A stretch of 64,000 bases of DNA from Deltaproteobacteria bacterium (GTDB lineage: Bacteria; Myxococcota_C; UBA6777): contig PCBK01000104.1 in the NCBI GenBank assembly GCA_002731275.1, positions 44,743-108,742 on the forward strand. Direction: 5' to 3'. The position numbers and the translations under genes were made by a program. A model generated the notes under the pieces. That model was not told the DNA's origin. It did not search any database and was given only the letters and a program-made list of their open reading frames with translations. Positions 1 through 10,300 of the stretch are shown in pieces. Each line of letters begins with the position of its first letter. Within the stretch, counting starts at the first letter, position 1.

Positions 1-710
1 TACGCCTTTGTGACTTGTTGCAGGGGACGTTGTTTGGCGGAGGCGACGATGCGTCCGAGCTCGCGTAGGACAGGCTCATTGTAGGCGAGCAGGAGCAGTT
101 TTTCGTTTGCGTGGAATTGGACGAGCGAGGAGACAGAGTCCATGTCGAGCAGTGATTGTGCGCGTTTGTAGGCAAAGACACGTGTCAGAAAGAGATCGCG
201 TAGCGCAGGATCGTTGAGTCGACCTCCTTCTTCGACGGGGAGAAGAGGGTGGTGCTGTGTGATGATCTCGGAAAAGAGGCCTCGACCATCTCTGCGCGAG
301 GGAGAGCCTTTTGGGTTGTAGATTTTGACCCGAAAGAGTCCACAGGAGGGGGAGTTTTTGGTGAAGATAAACCCACAGATGTCCTGCTCTTCAAGCCACT
401 GCGCGATCTCATGTGCGTAGCGTTGCATTGGCGCGGTCCACTCTTGTTTTGAGCGCGTCCCAAGGAGCTTGATCTCTCCATCGTCATCTTCGACGAGCCG
501 GATACTCTCTCGTGGGATCCCCATGCCGATCGCGACTTCTGGACAAAGAGGGACAAATTCGGCGACCTGACTCAGCGCCTCTTGCACAAACACGTTGCGT
601 TTGTGCCCACCATCAAAACGTACTTCTTGTCCAAGTAAACAGGATGATATGGCGAGTTTGACTTGTTTGTTGAGTGAACATTGTTCATTTTTTGGAGATT
701 GTACTTGCAT
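1..710 (-). CDS. DUF523 + DUF1722 (YbbK/YbgA-like) protein, 3' end outside window
   Basis: Reverse-strand frame open to the left edge and absent from the ORF track. Starts MQVQSPKNEQCSLNKQVKLAISSCLLGQEVRFDGGHKRNVFVQEALSQVAEFVPLCPEVAIGMGIPRESIRLV, the typical DUF523 N-terminus (SSCLLG..VRYDGGHKR...CPE); continues ...ANEKLLLLAYNEPVLRELGRIVASAKQ, typical of DUF1722. Confidence 0.85.
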   Translation of the reverse strand, partial: MQVQSPKNEQCSLNKQVKLAISSCLLGQEVRFDGGHKRNVFVQEALSQVAEFVPLCPEVAIGMGIPRESIRLVEDDDGEIKLLGTRSKQEWTAPMQRYAHEIAQWLEEQDICGFIFTKNSPSCGLFRVKIYNPKGSPSRRDGRGLFSEIITQHHPLLPVEEGGRLNDPALRDLFLTRVFAYKRAQSLLDMDSVSSLVQFHANEKLLLLAYNEPVLRELGRIVASAKQRPLQQVTKA

Positions 711-879
711 AACACACACCTCGGCGTAGAATTGAAACTATTTTCGTGTGTGTTGTGTTGTCCTCTACAGAGTATGATGGTTGCGATGTGGTTTCGCAAT
801 CCCCCCTGTCTTTTTTTACGTACAAGAAGACACAAGGCTACACAGCAATTTTTTAACGGGTTGATACTCAAAGGAGTTG

Positions 880-1545
880 ATGTTGTCTGTTGAGAAGGAA
901 GAAAGAAGCGATAGAACGTACCATCACGGAGACTTAAGAGCAGCACTGCTTCGCGCGGGAGGTAAGTTGCTGGTCGAAGAAGGGGTTGAAAACCTCACAC
1001 TACGTCGTGTCGCGCGTGAAGTTGGGGTGAGCCACGCCGCACCCTACAGACATTTTAAGGACAAAGAGTCGCTGCTCGCGGCGATCACCTTGAGCGGCTT
1101 TTACAAGCTCACGATGTTGATGAAGTCTGCAAAGACATCGAATCCTGGTGCGCCGAGAGAGCAGCTCGTCAAAGCAGGTGTGAATTACATCCAAATGGCG
1201 CTCGCACATCCTGAGATGATGCAGCTGATGTTTGGAGGGACGATTAAACGGGTGATCCTTGAGCAGGAGTTCGAACGTGCTGTCAAGCTTGGTGAGTATC
1301 CACGCGATGCGCTCGATGCCTTTGAAAAACTTGAGGAGATTGTGGATGTTGGGGTGGAGTCTGGGACGTTTCGCCAAAAAGATGTCCACGAGCTGACGCT
1401 CTTGGCGTGGTCGACAGTCCACGGCTTAGCGATGATCTTACTTGGCAAGCAATTACAAGAGCCACCCGAAGGACCGGAGGCTGTTGAGGCATTGACCAAA
1501 TGTCTTTGTGAAGATTTGTTGTTGGGGGTGTTGGTGCGTTCTTGA
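880..1545 (+). CDS. TetR/AcrR family transcriptional regulator
   Basis: N-terminal HTH: TYHHGDLRAALLRAGGKLLVEEGVENLTLRRVAREVGVSHAAPYRHFKDKESLLAAI; AAAGGAG just upstream. Confidence 0.9.
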   Translation: MLSVEKEERSDRTYHHGDLRAALLRAGGKLLVEEGVENLTLRRVAREVGVSHAAPYRHFKDKESLLAAITLSGFYKLTMLMKSAKTSNPGAPREQLVKAGVNYIQMALAHPEMMQLMFGGTIKRVILEQEFERAVKLGEYPRDALDAFEKLEEIVDVGVESGTFRQKDVHELTLLAWSTVHGLAMILLGKQLQEPPEGPEAVEALTKCLCEDLLLGVLVRS

Positions 1546-1547
1546 GC

Positions 1548-4500
1548 TTATTTGAGGGTGAAGGTCTTGATGTGTTGGGGTTTTTTGCCATACTTTTTGT
1601 AGAGTACGAACTTGTGAACCTCACGAGTTTCCTTGGGGCTTCCAGCGTTGCGCATAATGATCACTTTTCCAGTCAGCTTTTGTGGGGCACCTCTGTAGTA
1701 CACAACCTTGAAGGTGTACGCGCCTTTTTTGGCTGTCCCGAGGACATAGATCTCTGGACCAAAGCCATTGGTGATGTCGTAGTAGAGGGTTCCACCCTGG
1801 CGACTCTCGCGTTTTCTGTAAGAGACGTGTGACCCGTCAGGTTCGTAGATGTGCAGGTCGATGTCGGCGGAGGGATCGTCCCAGAACATTACGACGCTGA
1901 TGTCGCGCTCCACGGGGAGTTGGCTGACGCCTTTGGTGATACATCGACGGATGACCTGTTTGAACTCCGAGTGTTTGCGTCGTCTGTAGAGGCTCATCAT
2001 CTGCTTGAAGGTGTTGCGGCGTGCTGGGTTGAGTCTGACTGCCTGTGTGAGCTCCTGACATGCGCCGGAGACATTGCCTTGCTTTTCCAGATGTGTCGCG
2101 TATTGGATGCGGTTTCCGTAGTCTTGGGGGGAGAATTCGACGATCTCACTGAGGACGCGTTTGGCCTCTGCGAACATACCAAGTGTGCGGAGAAGCTTGG
2201 ACTCGCGAGCGATCAACTGGATGTCTTCAGGAGCATAGCGTCTCCAATCTCGAAGAACGGAGAGCGCTTGTTTGTGGCGTTTTGTGTTCATCAACAAACG
2301 GTAGAGTTGCTCGCGGCGTTGCCAATTCATGGGGGCTGCCTTGACCGCTTTGTACGCGGCACGCAAGCGATTGTTCTTGGAGGATACGCGCCGACGTTTT
2401 TTGTGGAGGTCTTTTTTCTTCCCACAAGCCTTTTTGTCCGAGCGTATGTCGAGTGATGCGCCACGTCGGCAACGTCTGTTGCTCTTATCTTTGGACAGGC
2501 TGAGTGTCAGTGTACGAGGGCGTGTCACTGTCAAACGCAATGTTCTTGTTTTGTAGCAAGTCTTGACGATGCGGAGTTTGACACGTTGTCCTTTGCGGAG
2601 CGTGAGTACGAGAGGCGTTCGTCCCATGAGTCGACGACCCATGTAAACTTTTGCGCCTGCTGGCTTGCTCTTGATGCGGATCTTAAAGGTCCGTGCATGT
2701 GGGATGAGCATTTTGGGGGCCCTACGCTTGGCTGGAGCCGCAGCCACACGTTTGACGCGTGGGACATCGGCGCCACTGCCTGGAGATGGAGGTGTCGCGG
2801 TTGTCGGTGCAGGCGCGATTTCTCTCCTGTAGCGACGTCTTGTGCGTCTCTTCGCTTTGAAGCGCATCCCGCCAGAGCCTGTTCGTGCGCGTCCGCCTTC
2901 GTCTTGTTGACGAAAACCGTCTCGACGGGCACTATCGTTGCCTTGGGGTGCTTCCGCGTCCGCTTCTCCAGGACGACCCATCCATCTTCTGATGGCTTGC
3001 TTGGCCTCTTTTTTACTCAAGGTGCCTTTGTTGGCTGCTGGTTTTTTTGCGTGAAAGACGCGCTTGTTCGCTTTTTTCTTGCGACGTGCGATGTTGTGTT
3101 TTTTGTACGCCTGCTCATTTTCGAGGACGAGGAATGAGGTGTAGCGACTCATCACACCGTACACTTTGCTCAATTTGACGATCTTCTGTCGACTCTTGCG
3201 GTCGGTCTTTTTTTGCATCCTATCGAGTGTAAAACGCGCCCAAAAGGCAGGCACAATCTCTTTGTCTTTGTCCGTCTGTGGTTCGTAGACCTGTTTGAAT
3301 GTGTAAGCAGCTTCACGGTCGATCTTTCCGGAGATGTTGACTTCAACGGCGGGGGCTGTCAGCTCACCAGCGAGCAGGAGTGTGTCCCCTGAGGAGACGT
3401 TGTTGTCGTCTGCGCGGACGATGTTCTTCATCCCTTTGACTGTGTATTTGATATCTGTGAGCTGCGGGACGTTGAGCTGTTTGGTCAGTGCGGCGACAGC
3501 AGCTTTGGGGGATTGACCGATGTGCAGACGGTGTAGACGTCCACCTGTTGCGCGAGAGAGCTTGCGCAAGAAGCCCAGATCGGGGTTGGGGCCGATCGCG
3601 ATGGCTGAGATGCGGATGTGGCGTGTCCCGATCGCTTGTTTGACCTGTGTGATCAACTTTCCTGGGTCCATTTGTCCGACAGTCGCGTGCCCATCTCCGA
3701 TATAAAAGAGTTCGGTGTTGGCCTGCGCGGAGCGGATCGCTGCGAGGAACAATCGCTCCAGGTGGGTCGCGCCACGAGGACGTTGTGCTCTCATGACATC
3801 GAGGGCTTCGGCGAGTGATTTGGAGGTAAACATCACGCCTTTTTTGACAGCACGTGGTCGGAAGGCGCGCGCTGTAAGATCACCCATCCAGACGCCAAAG
3901 CGTGCGTCTTTTGGGAGCCCTTCGAGCAGAACTTGTGCGATGTCGACTGCCTTTTGCAGACCTTTGGTCTTCATACCTGCGGAGGTGTCGAGGAGCAGCA
4001 TACGGTGTTTGTATGTCGAGGTGTGTCCTTTGATCTGGACGGGGATTTCGACGAGGCCAAACTTCTTTTTATCAACTGTGCCTGCGAGCATCAAACCGCG
4101 TGCGCGCTTGTACTGAAAGCGTACACTCAAGTGTCCACGAGGACGAAAGTGTTTGGCTTTGTATTGAATGGTCAGTGTCTGTTTGCTGCGTTTGATCGTC
4201 GCATCGTATGGCATGACCTTCGCTTTGGGGTTCCCATGTGCGTCGATTGTCAAAGAGAAGTGACCGGTAATGGGTTGCTTTTTGTTGGGCAACAGATAGT
4301 TGTAGTCGACATATCCAGGAGGTCCATGAAGGACCGTGTCGTAGCCGAGGATAATGCGCTTGGTGCCTCTTGCGGGGATTGGGAAGATCTGTGTGCGAAA
4401 GCGATTGCCTCCCTGCCATTCGAGGAGGGCGGGATCTTTCATGCGGCGTACGATCGAGTTGTAGATAGCTCGTGCGCGGGTACGCTCGACAAGTTCACCT

Positions 4501-4892
4501 TCGACGAGTTTTCCGTTGATCTGCATCGCGAGGCGTGTGATTGAGGCACCGTGGGGCAAGCGGAAGGTGAAGGTGCCTTCTGTTTGTCGTGAGGTGTGGT
4601 TGTAAAAGACTTGTTCGACCTCTGTGCGGGCGATACGACCTTTGACTTTGACACGTACGTTGATCTTACGGTTGGACAGGAGGAGGGATTTTCCCTTTGT
4701 GTCTTTAATGATCAGCTGTCCAAAGTGTCCTGGAGGTAACCTGTCGGCAGCGATCTCTGTCGCTTGGGCAGTGTTGGTGCGGAAGGACGGCAGCGCGCTG
4801 CCCTTATCAAATGAAAGGGGTCCTTGTAACCATAACATCGCGCCAAGCGCGATTGCGGCGGCTGGGACGAGCCATGTGGCCAGGCGTTTCAT
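1548..4892 (-). CDS. Secreted VIT - vWA - PEGA - TPR - DUF2135 domain protein
   Basis: Signal peptide; VIT-like block (EVEQVFYNHTSRQTEGTFTFRLP); vWA core (HRMLLLDTSAGMKTKGLQ); PEGA (IKSKPAGAKVYMGRRLMGRTPLVLTL); TPR-like C-terminal third; DUF2135-like end (WDDPSADIDLHIYEPDGSHVSY). Confidence 0.85.
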   Translation of the reverse strand: MKRLATWLVPAAAIALGAMLWLQGPLSFDKGSALPSFRTNTAQATEIAADRLPPGHFGQLIIKDTKGKSLLLSNRKINVRVKVKGRIARTEVEQVFYNHTSRQTEGTFTFRLPHGASITRLAMQINGKLVEGELVERTRARAIYNSIVRRMKDPALLEWQGGNRFRTQIFPIPARGTKRIILGYDTVLHGPPGYVDYNYLLPNKKQPITGHFSLTIDAHGNPKAKVMPYDATIKRSKQTLTIQYKAKHFRPRGHLSVRFQYKRARGLMLAGTVDKKKFGLVEIPVQIKGHTSTYKHRMLLLDTSAGMKTKGLQKAVDIAQVLLEGLPKDARFGVWMGDLTARAFRPRAVKKGVMFTSKSLAEALDVMRAQRPRGATHLERLFLAAIRSAQANTELFYIGDGHATVGQMDPGKLITQVKQAIGTRHIRISAIAIGPNPDLGFLRKLSRATGGRLHRLHIGQSPKAAVAALTKQLNVPQLTDIKYTVKGMKNIVRADDNNVSSGDTLLLAGELTAPAVEVNISGKIDREAAYTFKQVYEPQTDKDKEIVPAFWARFTLDRMQKKTDRKSRQKIVKLSKVYGVMSRYTSFLVLENEQAYKKHNIARRKKKANKRVFHAKKPAANKGTLSKKEAKQAIRRWMGRPGEADAEAPQGNDSARRDGFRQQDEGGRARTGSGGMRFKAKRRTRRRYRREIAPAPTTATPPSPGSGADVPRVKRVAAAPAKRRAPKMLIPHARTFKIRIKSKPAGAKVYMGRRLMGRTPLVLTLRKGQRVKLRIVKTCYKTRTLRLTVTRPRTLTLSLSKDKSNRRCRRGASLDIRSDKKACGKKKDLHKKRRRVSSKNNRLRAAYKAVKAAPMNWQRREQLYRLLMNTKRHKQALSVLRDWRRYAPEDIQLIARESKLLRTLGMFAEAKRVLSEIVEFSPQDYGNRIQYATHLEKQGNVSGACQELTQAVRLNPARRNTFKQMMSLYRRRKHSEFKQVIRRCITKGVSQLPVERDISVVMFWDDPSADIDLHIYEPDGSHVSYRKRESRQGGTLYYDITNGFGPEIYVLGTAKKGAYTFKVVYYRGAPQKLTGKVIIMRNAGSPKETREVHKFVLYKKYGKKPQHIKTFTLK

Positions 4893-5267
4893 GTTTGCAT
4901 CTCCTTGTATGGGTCAGACTCTCCACAGTGCTCAAGCGCAAGACCTGAGCGGACTGTGGCCAGACAATATGTTCGTACGTTGCGAACGTTGATGGGAACG
5001 TCTGGTGTACACGCAGCTGCGCAAAAGATGATCTGAATTCTTTCGATTTTTTTCCAACACAAGTCTGAGGGGCGAGATGCAAGAAAAGTATGTGGGCACT
5101 CATTTACATCTGTCGCGTCTGTGTGGTTCGAGTGCATGATGTCGGCGAAGAAGTGAATGTGCTATTTTTGCAGTTTGACGGGGATAATAAGCTGGTATTT
5201 TGCTTGAAAGAGTGCTATCTGAAAATGTGAAGAAAGTGTAAAAAGTTTAAAATACCTTGCAGGTTTT

Positions 5268-5281
5268 TGAGTATGTACTTA
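5268..5281. promoter_or_regulatory. TetR-type operator candidate before the TetR gene
   Basis: TGAGTA-TG-TACTTA, ending 24 nt before the ATG at 5306. Confidence 0.4.
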
Positions 5282-5305
5282 CTAATAGAGTGAAGGAGGT
5301 TGGTG

Positions 5306-5932
5306 ATGGCCAGACCCAAGAAGATCAAAAATGAGGTGCTGATACAAGCCGCACGTGAGATCTTTCTAGAGCGCGGATTTTCGGTCCCTACAAGTGAGAT
5401 CGCGAAGCACGCTGGTGTCTCAGAAGGCACGCTGTTTAAGCGCTTTGAGACGAAAGAGAGATTGTTTCGTGAGGCGATGAGACCCTCCTCTGAAGATCTT
5501 GGTTGGCTCGATGCGCTACTACTCCACGCCGGAAGAGGTGATCTAAAGGACCACTTGATGGTCGCTGCCCGAGAAGGGATCCACTTCTTTCGTCGGATGA
5601 TGCCGCTGTTTGTGATGGCCTCAAGCCATCCCTCTGTCCGCAATATCCAAGAACAACTGATGAGTGGACCACAGCCTCCTCCGATCCTCGCGACAAGAAG
5701 GTTGGTGTCCTTCTTTGAGATGGAGATGAAGCTCGGTAGACTGCGTGAGAGTGATCCCAGGATCCTCTCCAGAGTCTTTATGGCCACCCTCTCCCAATAT
5801 GTATTCTTTGAGACCCTTGTGCAGGCCCCTGCAGCCTTTCACATCCCTCTCGATGAATACGTCGAAGGTGTCGTTGAATTGATCCTCTGTGGAGGACTCC
5901 CAAGTGAACACATCACGTCACAGGATAGCTAG
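5306..5932 (+). CDS. TetR/AcrR family transcriptional regulator, adjacent to RND efflux genes
   Basis: MARPKKIKNEVLIQAAREIFLERGFSVPTSEIAKHAGVSEGTLFKRFETKERLFREAM; good RBS (GAAGGAGG). Confidence 0.9.
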   Translation: MARPKKIKNEVLIQAAREIFLERGFSVPTSEIAKHAGVSEGTLFKRFETKERLFREAMRPSSEDLGWLDALLLHAGRGDLKDHLMVAAREGIHFFRRMMPLFVMASSHPSVRNIQEQLMSGPQPPPILATRRLVSFFEMEMKLGRLRESDPRILSRVFMATLSQYVFFETLVQAPAAFHIPLDEYVEGVVELILCGGLPSEHITSQDS

Positions 5933-5992
5933 CTGTCCGATCGTTCCACGTGAGACCTCCACACCCTGAAAACATTTTTTTTATCAAGTTAT

Positions 5993-6006
5993 TGAGTGAG
6001 TGCTCA
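5993..6006. promoter_or_regulatory. TetR-type operator candidate before the RND operon
   Basis: TGAGTG-AG-TGCTCA, about 50 nt before the adaptor ATG at 6059; same form as 5268-5281. Confidence 0.4.
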
Positions 6007-6058
6007 TTTAATAACTTCTGAGTGTCCGTGTCGTAAGTCCGGTAGAAGGAGAAAGAAG

Positions 6059-7282
6059 ATGAGTGGAGTGTGGAAATGGGCAACCATTGCGTTGGTGACT
6101 GTCGGTATTTTGATTGCGAGTGTCGCCGGGATGAGATTGATGGCCTCGATGAAGAAGCTGCCTTCTCGTAAAGAGCGCCCCACGATGGCGATCCAGGTTG
6201 AGACACAGACAGTCCACCTGAAGACAAAGCTTCTTACATTGCGAGGTTTTGGGACGACACAGGCCGCAAAGAGTGTTGAAGTTGTCCCTGAGACCTCAGG
6301 GCGTGTTGTCTACGTTGCGCCAACATTTCGTGAAGGTGGGCGTGTGCAGAAGGGGAAGCTGTTGTTTCAGGTGGACAGCCGCCTCGCACGGCTGGAGGTA
6401 AAGCGGCTGAAAAAGCAGAGCACATTCCTCCAAAAACAGCTCTCCGTCCTCAAACAGGCGCTCGCGCTCGATCGTCGCAACGTCTCCCGTAACAAAATGC
6501 TCGTCAAACGACGCGCCCTCGATCGAGGTAGCTTTGAACGCTATCAAATCAATCTGTTCGATCGAAAACAGCGACTCGAAAATATGAAGCAGTCTCTCGC
6601 CATAAACGAAGTTCAGCTTGAGAACGCGCGTGTAAAGCTTCGACAAACACGTGTGTATGCTCCCTTCGATGCGAGGGTCACAAAGGGTGGGGTGGAGCGT
6701 GGCGGGTTTGTCGCCCAAGGTAAGTCCGTTGCAACACTCGAAAGTCGCGACGCGATTGAGTTCTCCGTCAATTTTCCTCTACATGAACTCGAAAAAATGA
6801 CGAACAAGGATGGACAACACGTCGATATCGAAGACATCCCCAAACACCTTATGTCACTCCCTAGCGTCGAGATCTGGCGCCCAGGTAACACCTCGATGTC
6901 CTGGCGTGGCCGGGTGATCCGCGTTGGTGCAAAGGTCGATCTCTCCACACGTACACTCCCACTTTGGATTCGTATCCCACTTGCCCGTAAGAAGCGCGCC
7001 AAACGATCCTCGCGCTCTCTGCTGCCAGGGGTCTTTGTCAAGGTCAAGATCCCCGTCCAGCGGCTCGGTACAGCCGTCAAAATCCCAACACGTGCGCTGT
7101 ATGGGGAAGATGTCTTCGTGGTGGTGGATGGCAAACTCGTCCGACGTCGGGTCTCCGTCACGCAGCGTGGCACACAATACAGTGTCGTGACCGCGGGGCT
7201 GCGAGAAGGGGATGTGCTCGTCTCCGATTCGATGATCGATCCGATCGAGGGGACCGCTGTGCGGATCTCAACACAACAGTAA
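6059..7282 (+). CDS. RND efflux periplasmic adaptor (HlyD/MFP family)
   Basis: N-terminal TM, lipoyl/coiled-coil halves (VVPETSGRVVYVAPTFREGGRVQKGKLLFQVD), VYAPFDARVTKGGVERGGFV; directly upstream of AcrB-like gene. Confidence 0.9.
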   Translation: MSGVWKWATIALVTVGILIASVAGMRLMASMKKLPSRKERPTMAIQVETQTVHLKTKLLTLRGFGTTQAAKSVEVVPETSGRVVYVAPTFREGGRVQKGKLLFQVDSRLARLEVKRLKKQSTFLQKQLSVLKQALALDRRNVSRNKMLVKRRALDRGSFERYQINLFDRKQRLENMKQSLAINEVQLENARVKLRQTRVYAPFDARVTKGGVERGGFVAQGKSVATLESRDAIEFSVNFPLHELEKMTNKDGQHVDIEDIPKHLMSLPSVEIWRPGNTSMSWRGRVIRVGAKVDLSTRTLPLWIRIPLARKKRAKRSSRSLLPGVFVKVKIPVQRLGTAVKIPTRALYGEDVFVVVDGKLVRRRVSVTQRGTQYSVVTAGLREGDVLVSDSMIDPIEGTAVRISTQQ

Positions 7283-7310
7283 GCCACCAACGCAAAGATG
7301 AGGTGATACA

Positions 7311-10300
7311 ATGCGCAAGGTCATTGAATGGGTCGTGACCCATCCCACAGTGGTCAATTTGTTTATGGTTGGTGTCGTCGTGGCAGGGTTCTTCGCGATC
7401 GATGTCATGCCCAAAGAGTCTTTTCCCGAAACATCTTTTGACGTGATCGTCGTCGAAGCACAATACAGGGGCGCAGGTCCCAAAGAGATCGAAAATGGTA
7501 TCCTGATCAAAGTCGAAGAGGCGATCCAGGGCATCAGTGGGATCTCCCAAGTCTCCTCTGAGGCCAAAGAAAATATCGGTGTCATCCGCGTCGAATTAAA
7601 TCGTGGGACCGACGTCGCTGAGGCCTTACGCGACGTGAAGGATAAAGTCGAACAGATCAGCGGCTACCCTACTGACGCTGAAACCCCTCGGACATACCAG
7701 GCGAGTCGACGAGTTCCTGTGCTCTACTACGCGCTCTCTGGTACGTTGAAAAGGTCGCAGCTCCAATCGCTCGCACAACACGTCAAAGATGAGCTGTTGT
7801 CCACTGACGGGATCTCCCTCGTCAATGTGAATGGGATGAAAGAGCGCGAGATCTCCATCGAGATCGATGAGGTCAGCCTGCGCAAGTACCAACTTCAAAT
7901 CAGCGATATCACACAAGCCCTCAAGTTTGCCAACCTCGATCTCTCCGGCGGTGTCGTGAAGACCAAGCGGGAAGATTTTCGTATCCGCTTTTACGGCAAA
8001 AAGTATCTCGCCAAAGACCTCGAACAGATCGTCGTCCGGACGCTCCCTGGAGGTGGCTTTGTGCGGCTTCGAGATGTCGCGAAAGCTCGTGAAGCCTTCG
8101 CCGATACAGGGACGCAGTTTTACTACAATGGCAAACCCTCCATCTTGATCGAGCTGCAAAGTACGAGCGACGCCAACATCTTGAAGGTCGCAAAATTGGC
8201 GAGGGCCAAGATGGCGACGATCATCCCAACGCTCCCAAAAGGTGCTCAGGTCGACACCTACAAGGACAACACACAACCCCTCAATGAGCGCATCTCTTTG
8301 CTCGCGAACAACGGGTTTCAGGGTCTTATCCTCGTGCTTCTCGTGCTCTCCTTCTTTATGAATGTACGACTCGCGATGTGGGTGGCTTCGGGTCTGTTGC
8401 TCTCGATCATTGGCTCATTCACGCTGGCGCTTGGAGGTGGGCTGACGATCAATATGATGAGCCTGTTTGGGTTGATCCTGGTCATCGGGATCCTCGTCGA
8501 TGACGCCATCGTCGTCGCTGAGAACGTTTTCTCCCACATCGAAGCTGGAAAGTCTCCCGCGCAGGCCGCCATTGATGGGACCGTTGAGGTTCTTCCTGCG
8601 GTCTTGACCGCGGTGATCACGACTTGTCTTACCTTCTTGCCGTTGTTCTTTATGGGCGGTTTTATCGGGAAGTTCATCTACATGATCCCTGCGATGGTCA
8701 TCGCGGCGCTCGTGTGCAGTCTGTTTGAGTCATTGTTGATCTTGCCACCTCACCTCGCCCACTCACTGAAACCACGTGGGAGCGCGGAGTTTACACAGAA
8801 TCGCTTTCGCACGTTGGTGGACAAAGGCTTTGGTTGGTTGCGAGAGGATGTCTACGGACGCTCTCTCAAGTGGCTCTTGCGCTGGAGATGGCCTGTACTC
8901 GCAGGCAGCATTGGTGTCTTCTTGTTGAGTCTTGGTCTGCTTCAAGGTGGGTTCGTCAGGTTTGTGTTCTTTCCCGAGATCGATGGTGATCAGATCGCCG
9001 TTCGGTTTGTCATGAAACCTGGTACACCGCTCGAAAAGACGAGGGCTGTGGCTGAGCGCGCCGAAAAAGCAGCGGCTGAGGTCGCCAAAGAACTCAAGCA
9101 ACAATACAAACAAGAGATCGTCGAGTCCTCTGTCCGATGGCTGGGTCGTTTGACTGCGATGAGTCCCGGCTTCTCAAGCGCGACAGGTGACGAAGTGGGA
9201 GAGGTCCAGCTCAACTTGCTCTCCGGTGACAAGCGCAAGCTCAGCGCCAACGACGTGCTGCGTCGTTGGCGCGAGAAGGTGGGCTCTGTCTCCGGTGCCT
9301 TGAGCGTGAGCTTTGATCTACTTGGGACACCACCGCTTGGAAAACCACTCGAATTCCAGTTGCTCAGTGATGATGTCAAACAGCTCCGCGCGGCCTCCAG
9401 CTATCTCAAAAAACGCCTCCTCACATTCGGAGGTGTCTATACACCCGAAGATGACCTTGAAGACGGCAAAAGAGAGCTTCGTATGTCTCTCACACCGCTC
9501 GCCAAAAGCATGGGCCTCTCCATGCAAGATCTCGCGACAAAGCTTCGCAACAGAGTGTATGGACAGGAGGTGATGAACCTGCAACGCCGCAAAGACGAGG
9601 TCAGGGTGTTTGTTCGTTATCCATCCAAAGGACCTTCTCTTCTGCAATCATTCTCACAGGTGGAGATCACCACAAGGGACGGAAAACGCATCCCACTTTC
9701 CCTTCTTGTCAAGTGGAATGTGGTCAAAGATCTCAAGGTGATCAGGCGTTTGAATAGACAACGTCTCGCGACGGTCTCTGCGCGCCTTGACGAGTCGCAA
9801 GGGAATCGACAGGACATCATCCAATCGCTCAAGCGAAAGGACCTCAAGAAGCTCGCTGTGATCGCACCCAACGTGCGTGTCGTGTTCTCTGGGCAATCCA
9901 AAGAGCAGGCCAAGGTCTTTGCTGGGATGAGGTACGCGTTCCCCATGGCGATGTTCGGTATCTTCTTTGTGATGGTCTTGATCTTCCAATCTTACAGCCA
10001 GTCCATCATCGTCATGGCGATGATCCCCTTTGGCGTCGTCGGTGCGATCCTTGGTCACTGGGTGATGGGTGTACCGCTGACGATCTTGAGCTTCTTTGGG
10101 ATCGTCGGCGTCTCTGGTGTCGTCGTCAACGACTCGATCATCTTGATGGACACGATCAACAGGAAATTTGAGGAGGGATTGCCACTCTTTGATGCAGTCT
10201 GGCAAGCAGGTCAGAGCCGTCTACGTGCAATCTTGTCGACGACTTTGACGACTGTTGTTGGTGTGGGGCCGTTGTTGTTCGAGCAGAGTCGTCAGGCGCA

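Noticed and set aside
675-687. Palindrome TGAACATTGTTCA
   Set aside because: Perfect 13-bp palindrome but lies in the start of the DUF523 coding region; spacing does not match the LexA (GAAC-N4-GTTC) box; single copy.
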